Positions 1-7,321 are shown, counted from the first letter of the stretch. The stretch is DNA of 57,149 bases from Opitutaceae bacterium (GCA_027485815.1 JAIXQE010000014.1:1-57149); one strand, 5' to 3'. Notes: generated by a model not told the origin, from the sequence alone. Made by a program: numbers and translations.

Positions 1-23
1 GCAGCGTGAGCTTCGAGTTCTGA
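1..23 (+). CDS. C-terminal end of an upstream gene, probably an outer-membrane beta-barrel (TonB-dependent receptor)
   Basis: Only the last seven codons are in the window. The frame that fits reads S-V-S-F-E-F followed by TGA at 21-23. A C-terminal strand alternating with hydrophobic residues and ending in Phe is the usual assembly signature of outer-membrane beta-barrels. DUF3526 ABC genes, which follow 33 nt downstream, often sit next to TonB-dependent receptors. The frame is inferred because the rest of the gene is missing, so this stays a suggestion. Confidence 0.4.
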
Positions 24-56
24 TCACCCCCGGCCCTACCTTCGCCCTCGGCCCCC

Positions 57-1481
57 ATGTCCCGGGTCCTCACCACCGCCCGCGCCGAGTGGCGGCTGCA
101 TCGGCGGAGCCGCGGCTTTTGGCTGCTGCTCGGATTGTTCGCCGCGCTCGTGGTCGCCGCCGGGATGCTCAACCGCACCCGTCAGGTCCGCGATCGGGCG
201 CAGCAGCTCGCGTTTCAGCAACTCGTGCGCGCGCAGTGGGAGGGCCAGCCCGATCGCCATCCGCATCGCGTGTCGCACTACGGCACGTTCGCGTTCAAGC
301 CGCCCGGACCGCTGGCGGTCTTCGACCCGGGGGTGGACAGTTTCTCCGGCCGGGTGCAATACCTCGAAGCCCACCGCCAGAACGCCGCCAACTTCCCGGC
401 GGCGGCAGAACTCTCCTCCGCCTTCCGGCTCGGTGAACTCTCACTGGCGTTCCTGTTGCAGACCGTGCTTCCGCTCGTGGCGATCGTGCTCGGGTGCCGG
501 ACGTTCGCGGACGAATTTGAATCCGGGCGGTTCCGACTGCTCGCCGGCCAGGGTGTTTCCGTGCGCGCGCTGGCGCTGGGAAAATTAGCCGGGCTCGCGG
601 CCGCCCTCGCGCCGTTTCTCGCCCTCGGCCTGGGCGCGGCCGGCGTGGCGTCGCTCGCCGATCCCGCGTTTCGCGCCGACCCCGGCGCGTGGGCGCGACT
701 CGGCGTGATTGCGGTGGCGCTCGGCCTGTATGCTGTCGCGTGGCTCGGGCTCACGATTTGGGTGTCGGCGCGCGCTCGCACCACCGCGCGCGCCTGCGCC
801 ACCCTTGTCGCGCTCTGGCTCGCGGGCGTCGTGATCGTACCGCGCGCGGCGGCGGTCCTCGCCGACGCGCGGCATCCGCTGCCCGACAAAAGCAGTTTCA
901 CTGCCGCCGTCGCCGCGGAGACGAAGGCCCACGGCGACGCGCACGATCCCAGCGATCCGCACTTCGTGCGCTTCCGCGAGGAGACGCTGGCCCGCTACGG
1001 CGTGAAACGCGTCGAGGATCTGCCGATCAACTACGGCGGACTCCTGATGGCCAAGGGCGAGGAGTTGAGCGCGCAGACGTTTGCGCGGCACTTCGCCGCG
1101 CTCGGCGACAAGATGCAGGCGCAGGCCGCCGTGCTGGATCGCGCCGCCCTGGTCGCGCCGTTCCTCGCCATGCGCGCGCTGTCCGCCGCCGCGGCCGGCA
1201 CCGACCTGCGGGCCCAGTTGCGGTTTCAGCGCGAGGCGGAGGCCTACCGCTTCGACTTCGTGCAGCGCCTAAACGCGCTGCATCGCGACGCCGTGCGCTA
1301 TCAGAACGACCGGGACCAAAAGCTCGCCGCGGAAAACTGGAAGCAGTTCCCCGATTTCCGCGCCGGCCCGCTGCCGTTGCGTGAAGCGCTCGCCGGCACC
1401 GGCTTCGCCTGGTTCGCGCTGGCTCTGTGGGCGGCGCTGCCCCTCGCGGCGCTCGCGCGGCGGAAGGAGTGGGCCGCATGA
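57..1481 (+). CDS. ABC transporter permease, DUF3526 family (first of two)
   Basis: This 474-residue ABC-2-type membrane protein probably forms half of the transmembrane pore driven by the ATPase encoded at 2857-3564. It has an N-terminal membrane helix (about residues 20-38), a long extracytoplasmic loop, then helices around 130-150, 175-200, 215-240 and 250-275. A second soluble section follows, and a last helix lies just before the C-terminal RRKEWAA. The DEFESGRFRLLAGQG stretch after the second helix is the cytoplasmic coupling segment typical of ABC-2 permeases, where ExxSG recurs. The start is the ATG at 57; no clear Shine-Dalgarno is visible. The stop overlaps the next start (ATGA), so the two permeases should be translationally coupled and probably heterodimerise. 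The substrate cannot be read from the sequence. Confidence 0.85.
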   Translation: MSRVLTTARAEWRLHRRSRGFWLLLGLFAALVVAAGMLNRTRQVRDRAQQLAFQQLVRAQWEGQPDRHPHRVSHYGTFAFKPPGPLAVFDPGVDSFSGRVQYLEAHRQNAANFPAAAELSSAFRLGELSLAFLLQTVLPLVAIVLGCRTFADEFESGRFRLLAGQGVSVRALALGKLAGLAAALAPFLALGLGAAGVASLADPAFRADPGAWARLGVIAVALGLYAVAWLGLTIWVSARARTTARACATLVALWLAGVVIVPRAAAVLADARHPLPDKSSFTAAVAAETKAHGDAHDPSDPHFVRFREETLARYGVKRVEDLPINYGGLLMAKGEELSAQTFARHFAALGDKMQAQAAVLDRAALVAPFLAMRALSAAAAGTDLRAQLRFQREAEAYRFDFVQRLNALHRDAVRYQNDRDQKLAAENWKQFPDFRAGPLPLREALAGTGFAWFALALWAALPLAALARRKEWAA

Positions 1482-2848
1482 AGTCCTTCCTTCGACTCGG
1501 TCTTTGGGAAGCACGCCACCTGCGCCGCGACGGCCAGGCGTGGCTCGTCTGCGGCGCATTGTTCGCTGCCGCCGTGCTGGCCATCTGGGTCGGTGATCGC
1601 CGGCTCGCGCGCCATCGCGCGGAAATCGCGGGGCTGCCCGCCCACTACGCCGCGCAGATGGCCAGCATCGCCAAGGAATTCACGCCGCAGGGCGAGGCGG
1701 GCTATGTCGCCTATTACACGTTTTTCCCCACGCATCACCCGATGCCGCCGCTCGCCGGCCTCTCGGTGGGCGTGCGCGACATCGTGCCGAACGTCACCTG
1801 GGTGCGCCTGCTCGGTATTGAGGGCCAGCTCTACGAGGCCGATCTCGGCAACCCCGCGCTGCAGGCGCTCGGCCACTTCGACCTGGCGTTCGTATTTTGC
1901 GCGCTCGCGCCTCTCGCGCTGCTCGTGCTCGCGCACGATGCGTTCACGCGCGAACGCAACAGCGGACGCTTCCCGCTCGTCGCCGCCCAAGGCGGCGCGC
2001 TCGGCGCACTGCTGGCCGCGCGCGTCGGCGTGCGCGCGCTGGCCGTCGCGCTGACGTGCACGATCGCGTTTGGCCTCGCGTGCGCGTGGCTGCGCGTGCC
2101 GCTCGCCGCGGATGCGCTCGGCTGGCTCGCCGGTGTTTGGTCACAGCTGGCAGTCTGGGCCGGACTCGCGGCGCTCATCGCCGTCGTGGCACGCACGCCC
2201 GCGGCGAGCCTGGCGGTGTCTTTGTCGGTTTGGATCGTGCAAGGGGTGCTGTTGCCGGCCCTGCTCAACCTCGGCCTCGCGACCGCGCTGCCCGTGAGCG
2301 AGGGCCTCGAACTCACCGTTCGGCAACGGCAGGAAAGCCACTCCGCCTGGGACAAACCGCGCGCCGAGACGATGGGGAGGTTTTTCGTGCAAAACCCCGA
2401 CTGGAGCGGCACGCCGCCCGTCACGGGTCGCTTCGCGTGGAAATGGTACTACGCCATGCATCAGGTCGCCGACGAATCCGTCGCGGCCGAGTCCGCCGCC
2501 TACGTGCGCAACCTGCGGCGCCGGCAGGACGTGACCGCGCGGCTGGCATGGCTGGTGCCGCCGGCCTATGCGCAGCTGCTGTTGAACCAGCGGGCCGGCA
2601 CGGACCTCGACGCGCACCTCGCGTATCAGGATCGCGTGCGGGCGTTTCACGCGGAACTGCGCGCGTATTTTTATCCGCTGTGCTTTGCGGACGCGACCCT
2701 GACGCCCGCCGATTTCGCCGCATTTCCGCAATTTCGCGCCGTCTCGCCAACTCCCCCGTCCGGGCTCTCGCCGTGGCCGCTGCTCCTCCTCGGCGCCGGC
2801 GCTTCCGCTCTCTCCTGCGTATTCCTCCGCCGCCCATCTCTCGCCTAA
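1478..2848 (+). CDS. ABC transporter permease, DUF3526 family (second of two)
   Basis: This 456-residue paralogue of the preceding permease has the same layout: one N-terminal helix, a large extracytoplasmic domain, a group of central helices after the HDAFTRERNSGRF coupling segment, another soluble section, and a C-terminal helix. The ATG at 1478 lies inside the stop of the previous gene (ATGA) and is preceded by GGAAGGAG about 10 nt upstream, one of the better ribosome-binding sites in the window. An upstream in-frame ATG at 1427 would run deep into the previous gene, so 1478 is preferred. With the ATPase eight bases downstream it completes a two-permease, one-ATPase exporter-type module. 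Confidence 0.85.
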   Translation: MKSFLRLGLWEARHLRRDGQAWLVCGALFAAAVLAIWVGDRRLARHRAEIAGLPAHYAAQMASIAKEFTPQGEAGYVAYYTFFPTHHPMPPLAGLSVGVRDIVPNVTWVRLLGIEGQLYEADLGNPALQALGHFDLAFVFCALAPLALLVLAHDAFTRERNSGRFPLVAAQGGALGALLAARVGVRALAVALTCTIAFGLACAWLRVPLAADALGWLAGVWSQLAVWAGLAALIAVVARTPAASLAVSLSVWIVQGVLLPALLNLGLATALPVSEGLELTVRQRQESHSAWDKPRAETMGRFFVQNPDWSGTPPVTGRFAWKWYYAMHQVADESVAAESAAYVRNLRRRQDVTARLAWLVPPAYAQLLLNQRAGTDLDAHLAYQDRVRAFHAELRAYFYPLCFADATLTPADFAAFPQFRAVSPTPPSGLSPWPLLLLGAGASALSCVFLRRPSLA

Positions 2849-2856
2849 ACGAGCCC

Positions 2857-3564
2857 ATGCTCACCATCGAAGCCCTCACGAAACGTTTCCCCGGTGCGCC
2901 CGCGCCCGCGGTGGACAAGCTCAACCTCGCCGTCGCTCCCGGCGAACTCTTCGCGCTCCTCGGTCCGAATGGCGCGGGCAAGACGACCACGATCAATTGT
3001 CTGCTGGGTTTCCTCGTCCCCGATTCCGGGCGAGCGATGATCGACGGCCTGGACGTCGTCGCGCAGCCGCTCGAAACTAAACGTCGATTCGCTTACATCC
3101 CCGAGCAGGTAAACCTCTACGGCTACTTCAGCGGGGTGGAGAATCTCGCTTACTTCAGCGAGCTCGCCGGCCGCCGCTACGCCGACGCCGAGTTGCGCCG
3201 CTTCCTCACGGACGCCGGTCTGCAAACGGCGGCTCACGACCAGCGCGTGAGCGGCTACTCGAAAGGCATGCGCCAGAAAGTCGGCATCGCCATCGCACTC
3301 GCTAAACAGGCCAAGGCCCTTCTCCTCGACGAACCCACCAGCGGCCTCGACCCGAGTGCCAGCCATGAATTCAGCCAGCTCCTGCGCAAACTCCGCGAGC
3401 GCGGCGTCGCGATCCTGATGGCCACGCACGATCTCTTCCGCGCGAAGGAGGACGCCACCCGCGTCGGCATCATGCGCCACGGCAAGCTCGCCCACATCCT
3501 CACCGCCGCGGAACTCAGCCACACCGACCTCGAGAAACTCTACCTCGAAACCATGCGCGCCTGA
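2857..3564 (+). CDS. ABC transporter ATP-binding protein
   Basis: This 235-residue ABC ATPase should energise the two DUF3526 permeases just upstream. The Walker A motif GPNGAGKTT is at residues 36-44, the ABC signature appears as GYSKGMRQ at 133-140, Walker B LLLDEP at 155-160 and the switch histidine at 191. The signature has YSKGM instead of LSGGQ, which is common in ABC-2 exporters of the CcmA/NatA type. The start was set at the ATG at 2857 because the upstream open frame is only antisense or out-of-frame shadow over the permease. It is the third gene of the cassette, eight bases after the second permease. Confidence 0.9.
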   Translation: MLTIEALTKRFPGAPAPAVDKLNLAVAPGELFALLGPNGAGKTTTINCLLGFLVPDSGRAMIDGLDVVAQPLETKRRFAYIPEQVNLYGYFSGVENLAYFSELAGRRYADAELRRFLTDAGLQTAAHDQRVSGYSKGMRQKVGIAIALAKQAKALLLDEPTSGLDPSASHEFSQLLRKLRERGVAILMATHDLFRAKEDATRVGIMRHGKLAHILTAAELSHTDLEKLYLETMRA

Positions 3565-3591
3565 ACCTTCCTCCCACCCAAGCAATTCCAC

Positions 3592-4149
3592 ATGAAAACA
3601 AGCCTAGCCTTGTTGGCATTCCTCTCGCTGGCGCCGATTGCGGCGCAGGCCCAGACTGCCCCCCCGCGGCCAAATCCCGGGTCGCTTGCTCCGTCGGCTG
3701 CCGGCGCGCCCTCGATCCAGCTCGAGAATTTCGTGGTCACGGGAACTGCGATCCGTGCGATCGCCCCCGTCGCCGCGCCTCTCTTCACGTTCAGTCAAGA
3801 GGACATCGAGCAGAGTGGCGCCCCGAGCCTCTCGGAATTCCTGCGGCAGCTGCCGCAGAATACCTGCGGCGGAGCAGCCGCCGACGAGGGCCGCGTGCTG
3901 GGGGCTTTCTTCGGTGGGAGCGCGGTTTCTCTGCGAGGCTTTGGTCCCCAACGGACGTTGACCCTGCTGAACGGCCACCGCATCGCGCCTCAGGGCGACG
4001 GCAATTTCGTTGATATCAGTTTCATCCCGTCGGCGGCACTCGAAAAGGTCGAGATGGTGCCCGTGGGCGCTTCGTCGATCTACGGCGCCGACGCGGTCGG
4101 CGGCGTGGTGGCGGCGCATCGTCGCGAGCGTTTCGCGGTGCACGCCTAA
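3592..4149 (+). pseudogene. TonB-dependent receptor, plug domain only (truncated)
   Basis: The 185-residue product begins with a signal peptide (about residues 1-21, ending AAQAQ) and then matches the plug domain of TonB-dependent outer-membrane receptors, including LRGFGPQRTLTLLNGHRIA, a VDISFIPSAALEKVEMVP segment and SSIYGADAVGGVV. Family members then run on through NIITR-like residues into a barrel of roughly 500-700 residues. Here the similarity stops at GGVV, and twelve unrelated residues lead to a stop lying within a 19-bp tandem repeat. No barrel is present downstream, so it cannot work as a receptor. It is best read as a deletion remnant, possibly of a duplicate of the receptor whose end is at position 23. 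Confidence 0.8.
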
Positions 4150-4173
4150 GGGGTCGGTGCACGCCTAAGGGGT
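4136..4173. repeat. 19-bp tandem duplication at the truncated receptor end
   Basis: The unit cggtgcacgcctaaggggt occurs at 4136-4154 and again, identical, at 4155-4173, followed by the first bases of a third copy. The stop codon of the truncated receptor is inside the first unit. A short perfect tandem duplication exactly where a gene loses its homology suggests slippage or end-joining during the deletion. Confidence 0.85.
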
Positions 4174-4311
4174 CGGTCCGCTGATTGTTGCATCCCGGGC
4201 AGGAGAGCGGTCCTGTCGGCCTGAAATTCCGGTAGGGTAGGTGCTGGTGTGGGGGCCGAGTGCATCGCTTCTCTGACTGCATACGGCACGGGAGGGTCGT
4301 TGGGCCGTCCG

Positions 4312-4345
4312 ACTAGCGATTCACGGCCTGACCCTGTAGGGCCAA
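4312..4345. repeat. 34-bp direct repeat, left copy
   Basis: This copy matches 5304-5337 with one mismatch (g at the site that is t in the right copy). The two copies bracket the decayed AlkC-like gene. The right part of this copy also starts a dyad, gtagggc at 4336-4342 against gccctac at 4364-4370. It could be a dispersed REP-like element or the scar of an insertion; no transposase accompanies it. Confidence 0.8.
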
Positions 4346-4410
4346 GAGCCCCCTTGCGGCCTCGCCCTACCGCCCACGGGCCGGGCTTCCCTTCCGGCGG
4401 GTCACGACCT

Positions 4411-5291
4411 ATGCCCAGCTTCCACCGCCGTGTCCCAACCTGCCCCGCCGCCCCGCCGCCCCGCGTGCGATCGCCAAGGGCAGCTCACTCGCCACGCTCC
4501 TCGACGCCGAGGCCATCGACTGCCTCGCGCATAACCTGGCGCTCGCTTACCCGCGGTTCGATCGCGCCGCGTTCCGCGAGGCGGCCCTCACGGGGCTCGC
4601 CCCGCTCGCGATCCTCCAGCGTGGCCGCCACCTCGCCCGCGTGATGCGCGCCCAACTTCCGGCCCGCTACGAGGACGCCCTCGACGTGCTGCTCCGCTCG
4701 CTGACCCCGCCGCTCACGCGGACGGAGGGATTGGGCCTCGGGGTGTTCTTCTACCTGCCGCACGTGAGTTTCGTCGCTGCCTACGGCCTCGAACTGAGCG
4801 GCAACGGCGGCCGCGATCCGTTCGAGGCCTCGATGCTCGCTCAATACGAGCTCACGCGGCGGTTCACCGCCGAGTTTTCCCTCCGCGTTTTCCTGCAGCA
4901 GGAGCAATCGCGCACGCTCGCCCGCCTGCTGCAGTGGACGCGGGATCCCGATCCCCACGTGCGCCGCCTGTGCTCGGAAGGCTCGCGCCCGCGGCTCCCC
5001 TGGGCGCCGCGCATCCCCGCCTTCGTCCGCGATCCACGGCGCACCCTGCCGCTCCTGGAGGCCCTGAAGGACGATCCCGACCTTTACGTGCGCCGGAGTG
5101 TGGCGAATCACCTCGGTGACATCGCCAAGGACCATCCCGAACTGGCGTTCGAGATTTGCGCGCGGTGGGTCGCCGGGGCGTCCGAGGAACGCAAGTGGCT
5201 CATCCGCCACGCGGTCCGGCATCCGGCCAAGCACGGGGTGAAGGCGGCACTGCGCTTGCGGCGGCTGGCCGCGCCGGCCCGGATGGCGTAG
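4411..5291 (+). pseudogene. AlkC-like DNA alkylation repair protein, 5' end frameshifted
   Basis: The frame ending at 5291 encodes a HEAT-like repeat protein resembling AlkC-family alkylation repair glycosylases, with VRRLCSEGSRPRLPWAPR and LYVRRSVANHLGDIAKDHPE as hallmark stretches. Homology-like sequence (AIAKGSSLATLLDAEAIDCL) starts near 4464, yet that frame has no ATG, GTG or TTG between the stop at 4329-4331 and the GTG/ATG at 4641/4644. A good ATG at 4411 is in another frame; one base added in the C-rich run 4441-4463 would join it to the body. Either this is a real single-base deletion or a sequencing error in a homopolymer-rich stretch. Starting at 4644 would give about 215 residues lacking the first 60-75. 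The unit lies between 34-bp direct repeats. Confidence 0.65.
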
Positions 5292-5303
5292 ATCCGGCCG
5301 GTC

Positions 5304-5337
5304 ACTAGCGATTCACGGCCTGACCCTTTAGGGCCAA
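5304..5337. repeat. 34-bp direct repeat, right copy
   Basis: This is the second copy of the element at 4312-4345, with one substitution. It runs into a nine-base perfect dyad: ggccaacgg at 5332-5340 and ccgttggcc at 5358-5366, with a 17-nt loop. The dyad may act as a terminator-like hairpin after the AlkC-like gene, but there is no T tract. Confidence 0.8.
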
Positions 5338-5460
5338 CGGCTGTAGGCCCAACAATTCCGTTGGCCATTACTCCAACCCGCGACCCGGCAAGAGAGAGGG
5401 CCGGTCAAGGGAAGGTCGCCAATTAGTTGGAAAAGTCTAAAAATCAGGGCTTTAAGTAAA

Positions 5461-5487
5461 TGACTATCAAAGTGACCATTTGACTAT
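5461..5487 (+). promoter_or_regulatory. Possible operator or promoter of the Phd/VapC module
   Basis: The 90 nt ahead of the antitoxin are much more AT-rich than the surroundings. The heptamer tgactat occurs at 5461-5467 and 5481-5487, 20 bp apart, about two helical turns. TTGACT at 5480-5485 resembles a -35 box but has no convincing -10 at normal spacing. Type II antitoxins usually bind repeats like this to autoregulate; that is inference here. Confidence 0.3.
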
Positions 5488-5514
5488 TAACGCTTAAACT
5501 TCCAACGTCCGAGG

Positions 5515-5769
5515 ATGAGCACGACGCAGATTCCCGTTTCGGCCTTCAAGGCGCAGTGTACCGCCCTGCTCCGCGATCTCGACGCCCATCCGCAGCGCAT
5601 CGAAGTCACCAATCGGGGGCGCGTCATCGCCGTTGTCTCCCCTCCGTCCTCGGAACGTACCCTTAACCCCGCGGCCTGGCTCGGTTCCCTGCGTGGCTCC
5701 GTGCTGCGCTACGAGGCGCCTTTCTCCCCGGCCGCCGATCCCGCCGAATGGGGCGCCGCGCGTGACTGA
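5515..5769 (+). CDS. Antitoxin, Phd/YefM (prevent-host-death) family
   Basis: The 84-residue product begins with the fold typical of Phd/YefM antitoxins: IPVSAFKAQCTALLRDL followed by a VTNRGRVIAVVSPP strand turn. The N-terminal part should dimerise and bind DNA, and the less structured C-terminus (from about residue 50) should mask the toxin. The PIN-domain toxin starts nine bases after its stop, giving the standard antitoxin-toxin order. The GAGG directly before the ATG is too close to be a normal ribosome-binding site. Confidence 0.85.
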   Translation: MSTTQIPVSAFKAQCTALLRDLDAHPQRIEVTNRGRVIAVVSPPSSERTLNPAAWLGSLRGSVLRYEAPFSPAADPAEWGAARD

Positions 5770-5778
5770 GCCGCCCCG

Positions 5779-6177
5779 ATGCGCTACCTGCTGGACACCC
5801 ACACCCTGATCTGGGCGCTCGAAGCCCCCGAGCGGCTCCCGGCGCAGGTTCAGGCCATTCTGGGCGACCCGGCCAACCTGCCTTTCGGAGTCGCCTCCAT
5901 CAGCCCTTGGGAGATCGCCCTGCTCAGCACCCGCGGCCGCCTCCAACTCGGGCGCCCGGTCTCCGACTGGCTCGCCGCTGCCCTCCATCCTGACTTCGTC
6001 TCCCTCCTACCGCTGCCGCCTGCCATCGCGGTGGACAGCTGCACCCTGCCGGGCAGTTTCCACGCCGACCCCGCTGACCGGATGATCGTCGCCACGGCCC
6101 GCCACCACGGGCTGACCCTGCTCACCGCGGATGCCGCCATCCGGGCCTACCCGCACCTGCGGACCCTCTGGGATTAA
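5779..6177 (+). CDS. vapC: PIN-domain ribonuclease toxin, VapC type
   Basis: This 132-residue PIN-domain protein starts MRYLLDTHTLIWAL, carrying the first catalytic Asp (D6). It continues with the conserved SPWEIALL glutamate and the DPADRMIVATARHHGLTLLTAD block that supplies the remaining acidic metal ligands. Such toxins are Mg-dependent RNases, usually cutting tRNA or rRNA. The set looks complete, so it may be active. Its stop at 6175-6177 overlaps, on the opposite strand, the stop of the second toxin gene (6174-6176), so the two modules meet tail to tail. Confidence 0.85.
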   Translation: MRYLLDTHTLIWALEAPERLPAQVQAILGDPANLPFGVASISPWEIALLSTRGRLQLGRPVSDWLAAALHPDFVSLLPLPPAIAVDSCTLPGSFHADPADRMIVATARHHGLTLLTADAAIRAYPHLRTLWD

Positions 6178-6575
6178 GCCCGCCGGAGGCGCGTCGGGTC
6201 GCCCGTGTCAGGCCGGATCTCTTCAATGCGGCCTGCAGCAAGGTCCTCGCGCAGCAACTCCAGGCGCCTCGTCAGGGCTCGCTGAAAGGCTGGGTTTCGC
6301 GAACTCAGGTTTTCCCCGACCTCGTCCTGCTTGGTGCGGTGGAAGAGGACGAAAAGGTCTCCCTCGCGGACCAGCAGCAAGTAAAGGATTCGTCGCGGAC
6401 CCTGCGCCGTGGTGGCTTAGGCCTTGAGCAGGCGGGTGCCCGCGGGGAGTCCCCGACCAGCGATGGGCGTCGCCAGACAAATCTCCGCCGCACCGAGCAG
6501 CGTGCTCCGGTCGGCGGGGGAGATCTCCCGCCCGAATTCGCGCTGCCGGATGCGCTCGGCGATGAACAGCGCCAC
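6174..6575 (-). pseudogene. Toxin of a RelB-linked module, interrupted by an in-frame stop
   Basis: A GTG at 6575, three bases after the antitoxin stop, opens a frame of 133 codons ending at 6174. Codon 53 is TAA (positions 6419-6417). The upstream part reads ALFIAERIRQREFGREISP and ends LLKA-stop. The same frame then continues ATTAQGPRRILYLLLVREGD and KQDEVGENLSSRNPAFQRAL. Position, size and the LYLLLVREGDLFVLFHR strand pattern suggest a RelE/ParE-like addiction toxin, though family assignment is weak. A single nonsense change would explain the break. The downstream half could be re-initiated at the TTG at 6380, but that would lack the N-terminal helices. Confidence 0.6.
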
Positions 6576-6578
6576 GAA

Positions 6579-6833
6579 TCAGCCCTGCTCCGGCTTCCTT
6601 TGAGACCAAAGGGCACCGATCTCATCCATCTGCCGCTGGTGCGCGGCGTCCACGGCCACCTCCGTCACGCGGATTCCGGGGGCTTTCAGTTCGAAGGGGA
6701 TACTCCGGGTCCGCACCACCTGGCTGAGGAAAAGTCGCACCGCCGAAGGCACATCGAGCCCGATCTCCTGCAGGACGGTCTCGGCTTCCGCGCGAAGATC
6801 TTCATTTAACCGAATTTGTAGTGTTTTAGTCAT
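6579..6833 (-). CDS. Antitoxin, RelB/DinJ family
   Basis: The 84-residue product begins MTKTLQIRLNEDLRAEAETV and continues LGLDVPSAVRLFLSQVV-like sequence, the ribbon-helix-helix DNA-binding part of RelB/DinJ antitoxins. The C-terminal half, ending SQRKPEQG, would wrap the partner toxin. It lies upstream of, and nearly overlaps, the interrupted toxin gene. With its toxin broken it is probably a relic or serves as a repressor or anti-addiction antitoxin. The ATG sits in a palindrome described separately. Confidence 0.8.
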   Translation of the reverse strand: MTKTLQIRLNEDLRAEAETVLQEIGLDVPSAVRLFLSQVVRTRSIPFELKAPGIRVTEVAVDAAHQRQMDEIGALWSQRKPEQG

Positions 6834-6884
6834 AAAAACGCAGGGTTATGGCCAGTTTATGATTTTATTAGGATCGGTAGTCAA
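6830..6884 (-). promoter_or_regulatory. Possible promoter and operator of the RelB-type antitoxin
   Basis: A perfect 7-bp dyad (tcataaa at 6830-6836, tttatga at 6856-6862) covers the start codon. Reading on the minus strand, TTGACT at 6884-6879 resembles a -35 box, with TAAACT or ATAAAC 18-19 bp downstream. Ribbon-helix-helix antitoxins commonly bind such palindromes. The spacing is longer than ideal, so only the dyad is firm. Confidence 0.35.
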
Positions 6885-7006
6885 TGCAGGCGTCAACCCC
6901 GCTAGTCTCACTTGCTTGGGTCTAGTTCCGCGCCAGCTCCGGTCCAAGTTCCCGATCCTCTGCCAAGCTTTACCCTTCGGTACTCCTTGAGTAAGCCTTC
7001 GGTCAT

Positions 7007-7091
7007 CCTTCGGTTATCCTTCGGTCTCTTAGAGGAGGCTCATTGGCATTCCCTAGGTAAAACCGAACAATAACCGAAGGATAACCGAAGG
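7007..7091. repeat. Perfect 19-bp inverted repeat built from ccttcggt units
   Basis: The left arm 7007-7025 (ccttcggttatccttcggt) is the exact reverse complement of 7073-7091, with 47 bp between. Each arm contains two copies of an 8-bp unit 11 bp apart, close to one helical turn. Further single copies lie left of it. This arrangement could bind a protein on one face of the DNA, or mark the ends of a small non-autonomous element. Confidence 0.75.
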
Positions 7092-7288
7092 GTTCAGGTA
7101 GGATCCAGCTAGGATCAAGGCGGGATCAAGGGACGAGTAAAGCGACGAGCAGGAGCGCGTTAACCCAGCGTATCCAAGCGACTTAAGGGAATTTGACGCC
7201 GCGGAAAAGGCGAGCTCCGCGTGCCCTGCGGGCCAGTTTGGTCCGACAAGTAGCCCTGCTCTTCGGTCGTTGAGGCGGCTAGCTGTCC

Positions 7289-7309
7289 CTTAACCTTATT
7301 TAGGTTAAG
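7289..7309 (-). terminator. Weak hairpin after the two-component operon
   Basis: cttaacc (7289-7295) and ggttaag (7303-7309) pair perfectly around a 7-nt loop, 13 nt beyond the histidine-kinase stop on the minus strand. There is no T run, so termination is possible but unproven. Confidence 0.35.
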
Positions 7310-7321
7310 CGCTTGTGCGAC

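Larger units (their letters stand above)
6834..7321. other. Gene-free accessory interval with repeated motifs
   Basis: No open frame here has coding character. The interval holds the antitoxin promoter region, then several copies of ccttcggt in direct orientation (about 6973-7025) and the reverse complement accgaagg (about 7073-7091). After these come degenerate repeats of aggatcaagg type (about 7099-7132) and gacgag (about 7133-7150). Base composition is lower in GC than the flanking genes. Nothing resembling a replication protein, integrase or small RNA gene could be recognised inside it. Confidence 0.6.

Noticed and set aside
4312-5337. Insertion sequence bounded by the 34-bp repeats
   Set aside because: No transposase-like frame or terminal inverted repeats are present between them; direct repeats alone do not show a transposon.
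6961-7150. CRISPR array
   Set aside because: The repeated units are 8-20 bp without regular unique spacers of about 30 bp, and no cas genes are present.
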